DNA of 64,000 bases from a bacterium. Its GTDB lineage: Bacteria; Armatimonadota; Fimbriimonadia; Fimbriimonadales; Fimbriimonadaceae. The stretch covers positions 682,001-746,000 of the forward strand of contig JAIXUN010000002.1 of the NCBI GenBank assembly GCA_027483535.1, given 5' to 3'. A model generated the notes under the pieces. That model was not told the origin of the DNA and searched no databases. It worked only from the letters and a program-made list of their open reading frames with translations. Shown piece by piece: positions 55,747-64,000 of the stretch. The translations under genes were made by a program, and so were the position numbers. Numbering within the stretch: the first letter of the stretch is position 1; every line of letters starts with the position of its first letter.

Positions 55747-58611
55747 CTACTTCACCTGATCCAAATAAGGCACGCCATCCTTCACCCACGGCTCGGCTTT
55801 GGTGCCCTTCAGGTGAACGTCTAAGAAGTGACGGAGTCGCTTGGCGTAGTCCAATTGGTTCGGTCGGCGAGCCAGACCGTGGTTCTCACCCGCGTACACC
55901 AGCATCACCATCTCTTTGCCCATCCGTCGAAGGGTGTTGAAGTAGAAGATGCCCTGCGACCAGTCGACCGCGCCGTCTTTATCGCCGAAGGCAACCAGAA
56001 TCGGCGTCTGTCGCTTCGTGGATTGCCAAACCGGAGAGTTGTCGAAGTACGCCTTCGGATCCTCCCAGAACGGCACCCTCATTCGACCCTGACCAGACTC
56101 AAAGAGCACCCCGTTCGCAGTGCCCGAGTTCCAGTAGTACGAGTTGTACATGGAGGTCAGCTCCGTGAGCGGTGCTCCACAGGCACCCACTGCGAACTTC
56201 TTGCTCACGCTAGTGACGAACGCGGTTTGATACGCACCCCACGAGTGGCCGATCAATCCGACCTTCGCCGAGTCGATATCTTTCTCCAGCTTCAAAGCCG
56301 TATCTACCGCGGGCTCCAGACACTCCAACGCCGATTCGCCCGGTCGATTGTCTCGGTAAGCAATGTCCGGTTTGAACACGAAGTAGCCGTTCTGAATGAA
56401 GTGCTGCTCGTTGTAGGCGCTCCACTCGGATGGATACAAGAACGCGTTGCGCTCGTCGCTGAGCCGCTCGTAAATGTAGGTCACCATCGGATACTTGGTC
56501 CCCGGCTTGTAATCGGCCGGGTAGTAGAGCGTGCCTTGAAGCTTCACGCCCCACTTGCTCTTGAACGAAACGCCAACCCGCTTGCCCCACATGTACTCCC
56601 CCAGCTGAGGATTCGTTTTGGTGACCGGTTTTGCGGCGGTGAACTCGCCATTGGTGATGTACACGTTGGGCGATTTGTCAAAGGAAGACATGGTGAACAT
56701 GTACCGATCACCATCTTTAGCTTTGATGAGGTTGCCAAGGATGGCATCGTCACCGAATAGCGGCTTCACGCCACCCTTGCCGTCGCTTAAGGCGTATCCC
56801 TCTTGCTTGGTCTCCTTATCAAAGGCGGCGAAGTAGAGGCGATCCGTCACCTTAGGCAGGTCCTGGTAACCCGCCTCCGGGAACATCAGTCGGTACTCCA
56901 CCGAATCTTTCCGACCCGAAGTCAGGCGAGTCATCTCACCCGTCTCGGGGTTCGCCATCCAAGCATCGAACTGGTCGTAAACCACCAGAGCCTTGTCGCC
57001 ATCGAACCATCGCGGGAAGGCTGCCGAAGACTTGTTGACCACGGTGTGATCGTCTTCCGCGTCCTCAAAGGTCACCTTCTCCTTGGGTGCAAGCTTGGTG
57101 AGTTTGCCCGTGGAAAGGTTGAGCGTCCACCAGTACTTCTCGTGGTAGAGGGCTACGTAGTTGCCCTCCGGACTCGGGACCATTCGACCCGATCCGAAGA
57201 ATCCGAGTTCGTAGCCTTGGAACACCTTCTTGACCGCACCCGTCGCCAAGTCGACAACTTCGATATCGGCCTTTTCGACGCCGTTCGTGGTTGGTTTTCG
57301 ATACGTCTCGTACCGAACGTTCACCGATTTGTCGAAGTTTTTGGTCAGAAGTGTGTTGTTTCCAAACCTCTTGGCAGCAGAAAGCTCGTAGGTCGTCGCC
57401 TTCATCAACTTGCCCGTTGCGGCTTCCCAAACGTAGGTGAGCGAAGTGCTGCGAGCCTGATTGGCGCGCATTTTCTGCAGCGGGATAGGGTCGATGTCGT
57501 TGGTGCTCCAAACTTCGACGCCCGGTTTGTCTTTATCCGGAGTGCGGTTGGTCTCTTTGTCTTCCCAAGGGACAAGGCCGATCGCGAACTTCTTGCCGTC
57601 CGGAGACAGGTCCACCCCGCCGGCTTCGTTGATCCGCATTCCTTCCGGAAAGCCCGCCGTCTTCGCGGGATCAAAATCGGTGGACTTGAGCGATAAGTCG
57701 CTTCCAACCTCCACTCGCGTTAGCTTGTGGTTGTTGCCCGCCTTCTTCTCGTTCTTAATGGGCATGGCATAGAACGCAACATCCACTTCCTCTGCCCAAC
57801 CAAAGGCAACCGGAGCATCCTTGTCGGATTTGATCGTCTTCACCTGAGCCGTTTTCAAATCGATCAGTTGCAAAGTCGTGTAGCCCGATCCGGTTCGAAC
57901 TTCGGCGAGGGCAAGGGTCTCTTCCTTGTTCAAGATGGAGCGAGTAACGCTTGGGAGTACGAGCAGCTCTTCCCCTTGTGGCGTCATCAGAACCAGATCT
58001 GAGGGACCCGCCGCCGGAGGGCCGCTTGGTCCTCGACCGCCAGGTCCGCCGCCAGGACCACCTGGCGCGCCACCGCCATCCACGCTCTGCCGATTCACCA
58101 GCAAGGTGTTTCGACCCTTCAAGAAGCGGAAAGAACGCACGTCGTCAAAAACTTTCTCGGTGCCCTCGGGGAGAATGCGAACGCTCAACTTGGTCGGCAC
58201 CGGGCGACCCTGCTCCAACATTTGGTCCACCATTTTCTTAGGTGGGTTCATCAAGACGGCTACGTATTTAGAATCGTCTGAGAACCGGTACGAACCACCA
58301 TTGGCGTAGTCCCATCGGGCAGGTCCGTCGTTGTTGCGGATGGTGACGCGACCCTCGCCATCGATGAGGGCTATCCCGTACGCCAGCCATCGACCGTCGT
58401 TCGAGATTTGCGGTCCCAACAGACGCTCAAAGGACTTGTAATCCTCAACCGTCATCTTTCTTGGACCTGCGGGCTTGGCGTCGGCAGGCTTCTGGTCTTG
58501 CCGCACAACGGGAAGGTCAGAAAGGAAGGCGACCTGCGCGGTGAGCGTGCCTGCGTAAGCCGAAGCACCAAATACAACGGCCAGCGCGAGAGCAAATGGC
58601 GAGCGTCTCAT
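55747..58611 (-). CDS. Exported S9-family prolyl-oligopeptidase-type serine peptidase
   Basis: This 954-aa protein has a signal peptide (MRRSPFALALAVVFGASAYAGTLTAQ). A long beta-propeller domain (residues ~50-670) precedes a C-terminal alpha/beta-hydrolase. The catalytic triad is visible as GLIGHSWGAYQTAFV (Ser ~790), VAFGDKDGAVDW (Asp ~879) and YAGENHGLARR (His ~911). The YPMVTYIYERLSDE and ACGAPLTELTSMY strands are also typical. It should cleave short peptides in the periplasm. A Gly/Pro-rich insertion (GGGAPGGPGGGPGGRGPSGP) near residues 185-205 is low-complexity and unusual for the propeller. The enzyme lacks the dipeptidyl-peptidase Glu-Glu motif as far as I can see, so exact specificity is open. 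Confidence 0.92.
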   Translation of the reverse strand: MRRSPFALALAVVFGASAYAGTLTAQVAFLSDLPVVRQDQKPADAKPAGPRKMTVEDYKSFERLLGPQISNDGRWLAYGIALIDGEGRVTIRNNDGPARWDYANGGSYRFSDDSKYVAVLMNPPKKMVDQMLEQGRPVPTKLSVRILPEGTEKVFDDVRSFRFLKGRNTLLVNRQSVDGGGAPGGPGGGPGGRGPSGPPAAGPSDLVLMTPQGEELLVLPSVTRSILNKEETLALAEVRTGSGYTTLQLIDLKTAQVKTIKSDKDAPVAFGWAEEVDVAFYAMPIKNEKKAGNNHKLTRVEVGSDLSLKSTDFDPAKTAGFPEGMRINEAGGVDLSPDGKKFAIGLVPWEDKETNRTPDKDKPGVEVWSTNDIDPIPLQKMRANQARSTSLTYVWEAATGKLMKATTYELSAAKRFGNNTLLTKNFDKSVNVRYETYRKPTTNGVEKADIEVVDLATGAVKKVFQGYELGFFGSGRMVPSPEGNYVALYHEKYWWTLNLSTGKLTKLAPKEKVTFEDAEDDHTVVNKSSAAFPRWFDGDKALVVYDQFDAWMANPETGEMTRLTSGRKDSVEYRLMFPEAGYQDLPKVTDRLYFAAFDKETKQEGYALSDGKGGVKPLFGDDAILGNLIKAKDGDRYMFTMSSFDKSPNVYITNGEFTAAKPVTKTNPQLGEYMWGKRVGVSFKSKWGVKLQGTLYYPADYKPGTKYPMVTYIYERLSDERNAFLYPSEWSAYNEQHFIQNGYFVFKPDIAYRDNRPGESALECLEPAVDTALKLEKDIDSAKVGLIGHSWGAYQTAFVTSVSKKFAVGACGAPLTELTSMYNSYYWNSGTANGVLFESGQGRMRVPFWEDPKAYFDNSPVWQSTKRQTPILVAFGDKDGAVDWSQGIFYFNTLRRMGKEMVMLVYAGENHGLARRPNQLDYAKRLRHFLDVHLKGTKAEPWVKDGVPYLDQVK

Positions 58612-58693
58612 CTTGCGATTCTACAAGGTAGGGCGCTAAATCGAGACGCGAGCAGAGCATCGGATGCGATTTCCGTTTTCGTTTAGCATCACT

Positions 58694-58705
58694 TTATCGT
58701 GATAA
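58694..58705. promoter_or_regulatory. Operator-like palindrome upstream of the ribose-type ABC operon
   Basis: TTATCGTGATAA is a 5+5 palindrome with a 2-base centre. It lies about 28 bases before the -35 of the promoter and 78 bases before the ATG at 58783. A LacI/ROK-type sugar regulator would be a natural candidate binder, but none is encoded nearby. Confidence 0.35.
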
Positions 58706-58732
58706 GCATTCAAAAAGACGAATGTTCATTTA

Positions 58733-58761
58733 TCGACAAATTAGATTTTGATTGGTAATCT
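58733..58761 (+). promoter_or_regulatory. Sigma70-type promoter of the ribose-type ABC operon
   Basis: TCGACA and TAATCT are separated by exactly 17 bases, with the -10 ending 21 bases before the ATG of the binding-protein gene. One mismatch in each hexamer to consensus. Confidence 0.6.
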
Positions 58762-58782
58762 GGAACCCGAGAGAAATCGAAG

Positions 58783-59802
58783 ATGAAACTCAATTCCGCT
58801 CTAACTGTCCGAGGCATGCTCCTCGGAATCGTTGTGGCTTCGTTGTTTGGCCTCGCAGGCTGCAACTCGGGCGGCGGCGAGAATGCCGCACAGGGAACCG
58901 AAGCACCCGCTCCTAACCGATCGACAACGAAGCAAACCATCGCCTTCGTGACCAATAACGCTTCCGACTTCTGGACGATCGCGCGCAAAGGTACCGAAAA
59001 GGCTGCAGGCGAACTTCCCAACTTCCAAGTCGAGTTCAAAATGCCGCAAGACGGCAATGCGGCTACGCAGAAGCAGATTCTTGAGGATCTGGTCGCAAAC
59101 GGCACCATGGGTATCGCGGTTAGCCCGGTCGACCCGGCAAACCAGGTGGAAGACCTGAACAAGATCGCCGATAAGACCTCTTTGATCTGCCAAGACAGCG
59201 ATGCGCCGGACAGCAACCGACTCTGCTACCTCGGCACGGATAACGTCGCCGCGGGTCGCATGGCGGGTGAAGAGCTGAAGAAGGCTCTGCCCAAGGGCGG
59301 CAAGATCATGGTTTTTGTTGGTAAAGCCGACGCCCAAAACGCCAAAGAGCGATTTGAAGGTCTGAAGGAAGCCATCAAGGGCTCCAAGATCGAAATTCTT
59401 GATCTTCGAACGGACGACACCGATCCGGCTCGAGCCAAGCAGAACGTTGCCGACGCGCTTGTGAACACCCCCGACCTAGCGGGTTGCGTAGGTCTTTGGA
59501 GCTACAACGGTCCGGCGATTGTGAATGCTGTGAAGGAAGCGAAGAAGGAAGGAAAGGTCCAAATCGTAGCCTTCGATGAAGAGGAAGACACGCTCGCCGC
59601 GGTCAAAGACGGCATCGTCTTCTCCACCATCGTCCAGCAGCCTTTCGAGTTTGGCTACCAGGCTACAAAGCTTCTCGCCAAGATCATTGAGGGCGACAAG
59701 AGCGCTATTCCTGCCGACAAAAAGATCATCGTTCCGACCCAGGCGATCAACAAAGAGAACGTCGAAGAGTTCAGCAAGAAGCTGGCCGAGCTCAAGAAGT
59801 AA
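58783..59802 (+). CDS. Ribose/sugar-type ABC transporter substrate-binding lipoprotein (RbsB-like)
   Basis: This 339-aa lipoprotein has a lipobox GLAGC (Cys27). The remainder is a periplasmic-binding-protein-like fold of the pentose family: QTIAFVTNNASDFWTIARKGTEKAAGEL, QKQILEDLVANGTMGIAVSPVDPANQ, LICQDSDAPDSNRLCYLGTDNVAAGRMAGEELKKALPKGGKIMVFVGKADAQNAKERFEGLKEA, LAGCVGLWSYNGPAIVNAV, IVAFDEEEDTLAAVKDGIVFSTIVQQPFEFGYQATKLL. It captures a monosaccharide or related ligand and delivers it to the transporter encoded by the next two genes, with 2-base and 0-base spacings. Confidence 0.94.
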   Translation: MKLNSALTVRGMLLGIVVASLFGLAGCNSGGGENAAQGTEAPAPNRSTTKQTIAFVTNNASDFWTIARKGTEKAAGELPNFQVEFKMPQDGNAATQKQILEDLVANGTMGIAVSPVDPANQVEDLNKIADKTSLICQDSDAPDSNRLCYLGTDNVAAGRMAGEELKKALPKGGKIMVFVGKADAQNAKERFEGLKEAIKGSKIEILDLRTDDTDPARAKQNVADALVNTPDLAGCVGLWSYNGPAIVNAVKEAKKEGKVQIVAFDEEEDTLAAVKDGIVFSTIVQQPFEFGYQATKLLAKIIEGDKSAIPADKKIIVPTQAINKENVEEFSKKLAELKK

Positions 59803-59804
59803 CC

Positions 59805-61307
59805 GTGTCGAATCCCTCGTTGCTATCTATAAACGGGGTCACCAAACGCTTTCCAGGGGTACTTGCCCTGGAAGGCGTTTCGCTTCGTTTGGAAGCAGGT
59901 GAGGTGCTCAGCATCATCGGCGAAAACGGAGCGGGCAAGTCGACGCTGATGAAAATCCTCGGCGGCGTTTACATCGCCGATGCCGGGACCGTTGCAATTG
60001 AAGGCAAAGAAGTTTCGATCAAAACTCCGGCGGACGCCCTTACTCAGGGCGTGCGAGTCATCTACCAAGAACTCAGCGTTCTCGAGAATCTCACCGTCGC
60101 CGCAAACGTGTTTCTTGGCCGCGAGCCAAAGAAGGGTCCCTTCCTAAATGAAGGCAAGATGGTGGAAGATACGCGCGCCATTCTTGCAAGACTCGGCTCT
60201 AGCATTGACCCGACCACGCTCGTGGGTCGACTTTCACTGGCAGAGCGTCAACTCGTCGAGATCGCCCGGGCGCTCTCGATGAACGTCAAAATTCTCGTCC
60301 TGGACGAACCAACCAGTTCGCTCACCGTTGAAGAGACCGAACAACTGCTCAACCTCATTCGCGATCTGCGCAAAGACGGGGTTGGAATCTTATACATTTC
60401 TCACCGACTGGACGAGGTGAAAGAGATTTCAGACCGCGTCGTGGGTCTGCGCGACGGGCGCAATGCGGGCGGACTGAGCAAAGAGGAAATTTCGCACGAA
60501 GGAATGGTTCGACTCATGGTGGGTCGAGATATCAAACGTGAGCGGGTCGCCCACACCATTCCGGCCGATGCGCCAACCATGCTTTCTGTAGCCGGGGCTG
60601 CCACCCTACGATTCCCAGAGTCTGTTGTTGATCTGGAGATTAAGGCGGGTGAAATTGTTGGCGTCGCGGGATTGGTCGGCTCGGGTCGTTCGGAACTGGC
60701 GAGAGCCCTCTTCGGCATTGATCGCTTCGCTAAAGAACCGTCCTTGAAAGTCGATGGCAAAGAGGTTCGATTGCGATCGAGCCAGGATGCCATTCAGGCG
60801 GGCATTTACTTGGTGCCAGAAGATCGACGAGGTGCGGGCATTACGGTGGCGTTCTCCGTTAAGCAGAACGTCTCCATGCCCTCTTTAAAGGACCTGAAGA
60901 AAGGGTTCTCGGTCGACGGTGAGAAAGAAGCCGCCTACGCTCAGGAAGCCGTTGAGAAGCTTGGCGTAAAGACCGCCACCATCGAAACTAAGGTCGGCAC
61001 GCTTTCTGGCGGGAACCAGCAAAAAGTGGTCATTGGACGCTGGTTGATGAAAGGTCCGAAGGTGTTGATCTTCGACGAGCCAACGCGCGGAATCGACGTT
61101 GGAGCGAAGGCAGAGATTTACTCGCAGATGCGCAAACTTACCGACGAGGGGATTGCGATCTTGATGATTTCTAGTGATATGGAAGAGGTTTTGGCGATGA
61201 GTGATCGGGTGGCGGTTATGCGAGAAGGACAGATTATGGGGATTCTAGAGGGCAACTCCGCAACGGAAGAACAGGTCATGACTTTGGCGGTCGGAGGTCA
61301 ACTCTAA
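59805..61307 (+). CDS. Ribose-type ABC transporter ATPase, duplicated domain (RbsA-like)
   Basis: This 500-aa protein starts at GTG and has two fused nucleotide-binding domains. The first has Walker A GENGAGKST, signature RLSLAERQLVEIARAL and Walker B ILVLDEPTSSL. The second has a degenerate Walker A (GLVGSGRSE) and signature LSGGNQQKVVIGRWL with Walker B VLIFDEPTRGID. This asymmetric pattern is the norm for RbsA/MglA/XylG-type importers. It powers uptake by the permease that follows with no intergenic base. Cytoplasmic, membrane-attached. Confidence 0.96.
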   Translation: MSNPSLLSINGVTKRFPGVLALEGVSLRLEAGEVLSIIGENGAGKSTLMKILGGVYIADAGTVAIEGKEVSIKTPADALTQGVRVIYQELSVLENLTVAANVFLGREPKKGPFLNEGKMVEDTRAILARLGSSIDPTTLVGRLSLAERQLVEIARALSMNVKILVLDEPTSSLTVEETEQLLNLIRDLRKDGVGILYISHRLDEVKEISDRVVGLRDGRNAGGLSKEEISHEGMVRLMVGRDIKRERVAHTIPADAPTMLSVAGAATLRFPESVVDLEIKAGEIVGVAGLVGSGRSELARALFGIDRFAKEPSLKVDGKEVRLRSSQDAIQAGIYLVPEDRRGAGITVAFSVKQNVSMPSLKDLKKGFSVDGEKEAAYAQEAVEKLGVKTATIETKVGTLSGGNQQKVVIGRWLMKGPKVLIFDEPTRGIDVGAKAEIYSQMRKLTDEGIAILMISSDMEEVLAMSDRVAVMREGQIMGILEGNSATEEQVMTLAVGGQL

Positions 61308-62270
61308 ATGACTGCAAAGCTCAAATCGCTGGTCGGTAAAGAACTCGGAATCGCGATCCTCCTCATTCTTTTGGTGGCGATCAGCGCCACCATCAACCCC
61401 AACTTCATCAGCCCGAACAACCTGCAGAACACGGGCAACCTCATCGGCATTTACGGCATTTTCAGCATCGGTTTGGGTCTGGTCATCATCACGGGCGGAA
61501 TCGATCTCTCCGTGGGCTCTCTCTTCGCGTTACTGGGCGTGATGTTCAGCATCTGGCTCACCAAATCCGGCTTGCCACCAGCTCTGGCGTTCTTTGGCGT
61601 CATGTTCCTCGCCGCCGGAATTGGACTCGCGCATGGCACCCTCATCACGAAGGTAAAGATGCAGCCATTTATTGTCACCCTCTGCGGCCTACTTCTTTAC
61701 CGGGGCCTTGCTCGTTACATCGCGAACGATAACACCCTGGGATTCGGTAAGGCGGAAGGGTTTGAGTGGCTGAAGCAGCTTTCCACCGGAGCATTTCTCG
61801 GCGTACCGAACCCGCTTTGGGTTCTGTTTGTCGTCGCGACGATCATGTTCTTCGTGTTGCACCGCACGTCCTTTGGTCGCTACCTTTTTGCAGTGGGCGC
61901 CAACGAAGAGGCGGCGAGATATGCGGGTATTCCGAGCGCGCGAATCATCACGATCGCTTACGTGCTCTGTAGCCTTCTTGCCGGACTCGCTTCGGTTCTC
62001 TTGGGCTTCTACACCAATTCCATCTCGCCTTCCGCGCACGGCAACTTTTATGAGCTTTACGCCATTGCCGCCGCTGTTCTGGGCGGATGTTCGCTACGCG
62101 GCGGAGAGGGTTCCATCATCGGAATCCTGCTCGGTACCGCCCTGCTTCAAGCGCTTCGAAACATGGTAAACCTGCTCAAGATCCCGTCCTCTTTGGAGTT
62201 TGCGGTGATGGGCGTGGTCATCCTGCTCGGCGTGCTTGCCGATAGCCTGGTACGCAAGAAGAAAGCTTAA
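61308..62270 (+). CDS. Ribose-type ABC transporter permease (RbsC-like)
   Basis: This 320-aa polytopic membrane protein has about 8-10 helices. The family strings include GIFSIGLGLVIITGGIDLSVGSLFALLGV (conserved GGIDLSVGS), GLAHGTLITKVKMQPFIVTLCGLLLYRGLARY, FGRYLFAVGANEEAARYAGI and a C-terminal YELYAIAAAVLGGCSLRGGEGSIIGILLGTALLQALRNMVNLL. It forms the homodimeric pore of the importer. Its final 4 bases overlap the convergent SRAP gene. Confidence 0.95.
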   Translation: MTAKLKSLVGKELGIAILLILLVAISATINPNFISPNNLQNTGNLIGIYGIFSIGLGLVIITGGIDLSVGSLFALLGVMFSIWLTKSGLPPALAFFGVMFLAAGIGLAHGTLITKVKMQPFIVTLCGLLLYRGLARYIANDNTLGFGKAEGFEWLKQLSTGAFLGVPNPLWVLFVVATIMFFVLHRTSFGRYLFAVGANEEAARYAGIPSARIITIAYVLCSLLAGLASVLLGFYTNSISPSAHGNFYELYAIAAAVLGGCSLRGGEGSIIGILLGTALLQALRNMVNLLKIPSSLEFAVMGVVILLGVLADSLVRKKKA

Positions 62271-62932
62271 GCGGCGAACACTTTGATAAGGCCCGCATCT
62301 ACGGGTCGAAGCAGATGTTGCAGTCTCTCGTCTGAGTTGACTCGCTCGTCGAGCCAAAGATCGTGATTCTCCGGGTCGAGCATCACAGGCATTCGGTGGT
62401 GATACTTCGCCGCGACGTAGTTTGGGTTGCACGTCAGAATCGCGACAGTGTCTAGCTCAGTTCCGTCGGCGGCGATCCACGTATCCCAAACGCCGGCGAA
62501 CATGAACAGCTTGGTATCGGCCCGCTCGAACCGATACTTCTGCTTTACCTTCTTCAAAACCGTATGACCTTCTCCAAATAGATCGGGCTGGAACGAAGCG
62601 AGGACCTCTCGATTCTCAAGGCGCCATTCAAAGTAGGCGCTCGCCGGGAGTAAGCATCGCCGGCGTGCAAAGGAGTGCCGAAAGGTGTTTCGCTCCGACA
62701 AGGTTTCAGATCGGGCGTTGATGAGCTTGGCACCCAGGTCCACCTTCGACCAAGATGGCGTGTAGCCCCACCGCATGTGCGTGGCAACCACGTTCTTGTG
62801 CATTGAAGCGACCACCAGAACGGGGTCGGTAGGGAAGATCTCTTGTCGTGGGGCTATGCCCGGCTCGAATGGCAACCCGAAAGCGTCAATGAGCGCTTGA
62901 GAATCGGCTGCCAGTTGGAACCGGGCACACAT
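62267..62932 (-). CDS. SOS response-associated peptidase (SRAP; HMCES/YedK family)
   Basis: This 221-aa protein begins with MCARFQL, in which Cys2 becomes the catalytic N-terminal residue after Met removal. It also shows MRWGYTPSWSK, LINARSETLSERNTFRHSFARRRCLLPASAYFEWRLE (Asn, Glu active-site residues) and NYVAAKYHHRMPVMLDPENHDLWL (His). SRAP proteins form a covalent DNA-protein crosslink with abasic sites in single-stranded DNA and so shield them. The family is near-universal. The insertion with DLFGEGHTVLKKVKQKYRF is slightly longer than in YedK. It lies downstream of purB on the same strand. Confidence 0.95.
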   Translation of the reverse strand: MCARFQLAADSQALIDAFGLPFEPGIAPRQEIFPTDPVLVVASMHKNVVATHMRWGYTPSWSKVDLGAKLINARSETLSERNTFRHSFARRRCLLPASAYFEWRLENREVLASFQPDLFGEGHTVLKKVKQKYRFERADTKLFMFAGVWDTWIAADGTELDTVAILTCNPNYVAAKYHHRMPVMLDPENHDLWLDERVNSDERLQHLLRPVDAGLIKVFAA

Positions 62933-62940
62933 GGCACCCG

Positions 62941-64000
62941 TTACTCGACCACTCGCGCCGCTCGAACCGCCTTGAGCGTGTGACCCGCGTTGCGAAGGTG
63001 ATGATCGAGACTGAAGATATGGGCGACTTCTTCCTTACTGAGGTTCGCCTTCACGTCAGGGTCGTTCTCCACACAGGTCTTGAAGTCGTGACCTTCCCAC
63101 GCCATTGCCGCGTTGCGCTGAGCCACCTTATACGCTGCGGCTCGGCTAAGTCCCTTGCCAACAAGCGTCACCATCAAGTGCTCGCTGAACACAAGGTCGC
63201 CCATCTTTCGGAGGTTCGCCTTCATGTTCTCTGGGAAGACCACGAGTCCGCGAAGAATGGTGGTGATTCGCTTCAGCATGAAGTCGGCGAGGTGGAACGA
63301 GTCGGGGAAGATCACGCGCTCAAGACTCGAGTTCGTCAGGTCGCGCTCGTGCCAGGTCGAAACCGATTCGAGCATCGCGTGGGCGTTGGCTCTGAGCAGG
63401 CGAGCGAGTCCGCAAACGGTTTCGCTATTCCAAGGATTGCGTTTGTGCGGCATCGCGCTCGATCCCGTTTGTCCGGCCGCGAAAGCCTCTTGAACCTCCA
63501 GAATCTCGGTTCGTTGTAGGTTTCGAAGCTCCGTGGCAATTCGTTCCAGCCCCGCACCCATGAGAGCCAGGCAGTTGAGCAAGTGGGCATGCTTGTCTCG
63601 GTTGACGATCTGCGTGCTGGCGGGCTCCGATTTCAGGCCGAGTTTGCTCAGCACCCGAGTTTCCATCTCCGGTTCCACAATGGCGTGAATTCCCACCGCG
63701 CCTGAAATCTTGCCGTAGGAGATATCTGTCTTGGCGGCTGCGATTCGCGAAATGTTTCGATCCAGTTCGGCAAGCCAGTTGGCGCACTTGAATCCGAAGG
63801 TGATCGGTTCGGCGTGAATGCCGTGGGTCCGTCCGATCTCGGCCAGATCCTCGTGCTTCTCTGCGAGGTCTTCAATCACCTCTCGCAGCGCCCGCGCCGA
63901 ATCCAGGAGCACGTCGCAGGAATCGCGAAGCATCATGCCCAGGGCCGTATCGATGACGTCGTAACTGGTGACTCCGAAGTGAATCCACCGACCCGCAGGC
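62941..64000 (-). CDS. purB: Adenylosuccinate lyase (5' end beyond window)
   Basis: The frame remains open through base 64000. Upstream of the track's Met at 63936 it reads GRWIHFGVTSYDVIDTALGM, matching the family's 'HxGxTSxDxxDT' motif, so the N-terminal part of the gene is outside the window. Other marks are IGRTHGIHAEPITFGFK with the catalytic His, KISGAVGIHA, the superfamily signature GQTGSSAMPHKRNPWNSE, and a C-terminal ending GHTLKAVRAARVVE. It acts in two steps of purine synthesis, releasing fumarate from SAICAR and adenylosuccinate in the cytoplasm. The SRAP gene follows after 8 bases, suggesting cotranscription. Confidence 0.95.
   Translation of the reverse strand, partial: PAGRWIHFGVTSYDVIDTALGMMLRDSCDVLLDSARALREVIEDLAEKHEDLAEIGRTHGIHAEPITFGFKCANWLAELDRNISRIAAAKTDISYGKISGAVGIHAIVEPEMETRVLSKLGLKSEPASTQIVNRDKHAHLLNCLALMGAGLERIATELRNLQRTEILEVQEAFAAGQTGSSAMPHKRNPWNSETVCGLARLLRANAHAMLESVSTWHERDLTNSSLERVIFPDSFHLADFMLKRITTILRGLVVFPENMKANLRKMGDLVFSEHLMVTLVGKGLSRAAAYKVAQRNAAMAWEGHDFKTCVENDPDVKANLSKEEVAHIFSLDHHLRNAGHTLKAVRAARVVE

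Overview
The window looks like a chromosomal segment of a diderm bacterium, most plausibly of the phylum Armatimonadota (Fimbriimonas-like). This is inferred from gene content and motifs, not from a marker gene. The pointers are a type II/IV pseudopilin-like protein whose N-terminus carries the 'AILFPVFAQAK' variant, two PEP-CTERM proteins, many Sec-exported beta-propeller and fibronectin-like proteins, a heptose pathway and an AlgE-like outer-membrane barrel (both implying an outer membrane), frequent GTG/TTG starts and a GC-rich, compact layout. I see no insertion sequence, phage gene, CRISPR array or rRNA. Two tRNA genes are present, tRNA-Val(GAC) and tRNA-Pro(GGG).

1-5.5 kb: a truncated secreted protein and a GIY-YIG protein, then tRNA-Val preceded by three 84-bp tandem units that copy only its 5' half, then a co-directional NlpC/P60 - GH18 - glycosyltransferase group probably acting on the envelope. 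5.5-12.9 kb: a small membrane protein, a PEP-CTERM protein, pyruvate kinase, the gmhB-gmhA-wecB nucleotide-sugar/heptose operon, a HAD phosphatase, a MarR regulator with a perfect inverted-repeat operator shared with a small divergent gene, and a second PEP-CTERM protein. 13-19 kb: an ATP-grasp enzyme, an AlgE-like porin, tRNA-Pro, a TPR protein, an orphan PII-like protein with an atypical T-loop and a BI-1-like membrane protein. 19-34 kb: secreted proteins. These are a pseudopilin, two divergently transcribed BNR/VPS10 propeller proteins (731 and 963 aa), a copper-amine-oxidase-N-like protein, a 1836-aa protein with an N-terminal lipase-like domain, and a translationally coupled 921-aa fibronectin-like protein. 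34-38 kb: four tandem paralogous membrane proteins that I do not recognise.

38-45.7 kb: a long minus-strand run containing a GH28-like enzyme, the three 5-oxoprolinase subunits (pxpB, pxpA, pxpC) with a GH5 cellulase-like gene inserted between pxpA and pxpC, an HDOD protein and an FAH-family enzyme. 45.7-53.7 kb: a methyltransferase-glycosyltransferase fusion, kynureninase, a creatininase-family amidohydrolase and a sugar ABC importer that lacks its own ATPase. 53.7-64 kb: a DUF4382/DUF5666-type lipoprotein, an S9 prolyl-oligopeptidase-type peptidase, a complete ribose-type ABC importer, a SRAP-family protein and adenylosuccinate lyase truncated by the window end.

Overall the segment combines extracellular polymer breakdown (GH18, GH5, GH28, S9 peptidase, lipase-like protein), sugar import (two ABC systems), central metabolism (pyk, purB, kynU, pxpABC) and surface construction. 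The most unusual items are the tRNA half-repeats, the tandem membrane-protein family, the giant hydrolase/FnIII pair and the mixed oxoprolinase/glycosidase operon. Product names come from motif recognition by eye; no database search was run.
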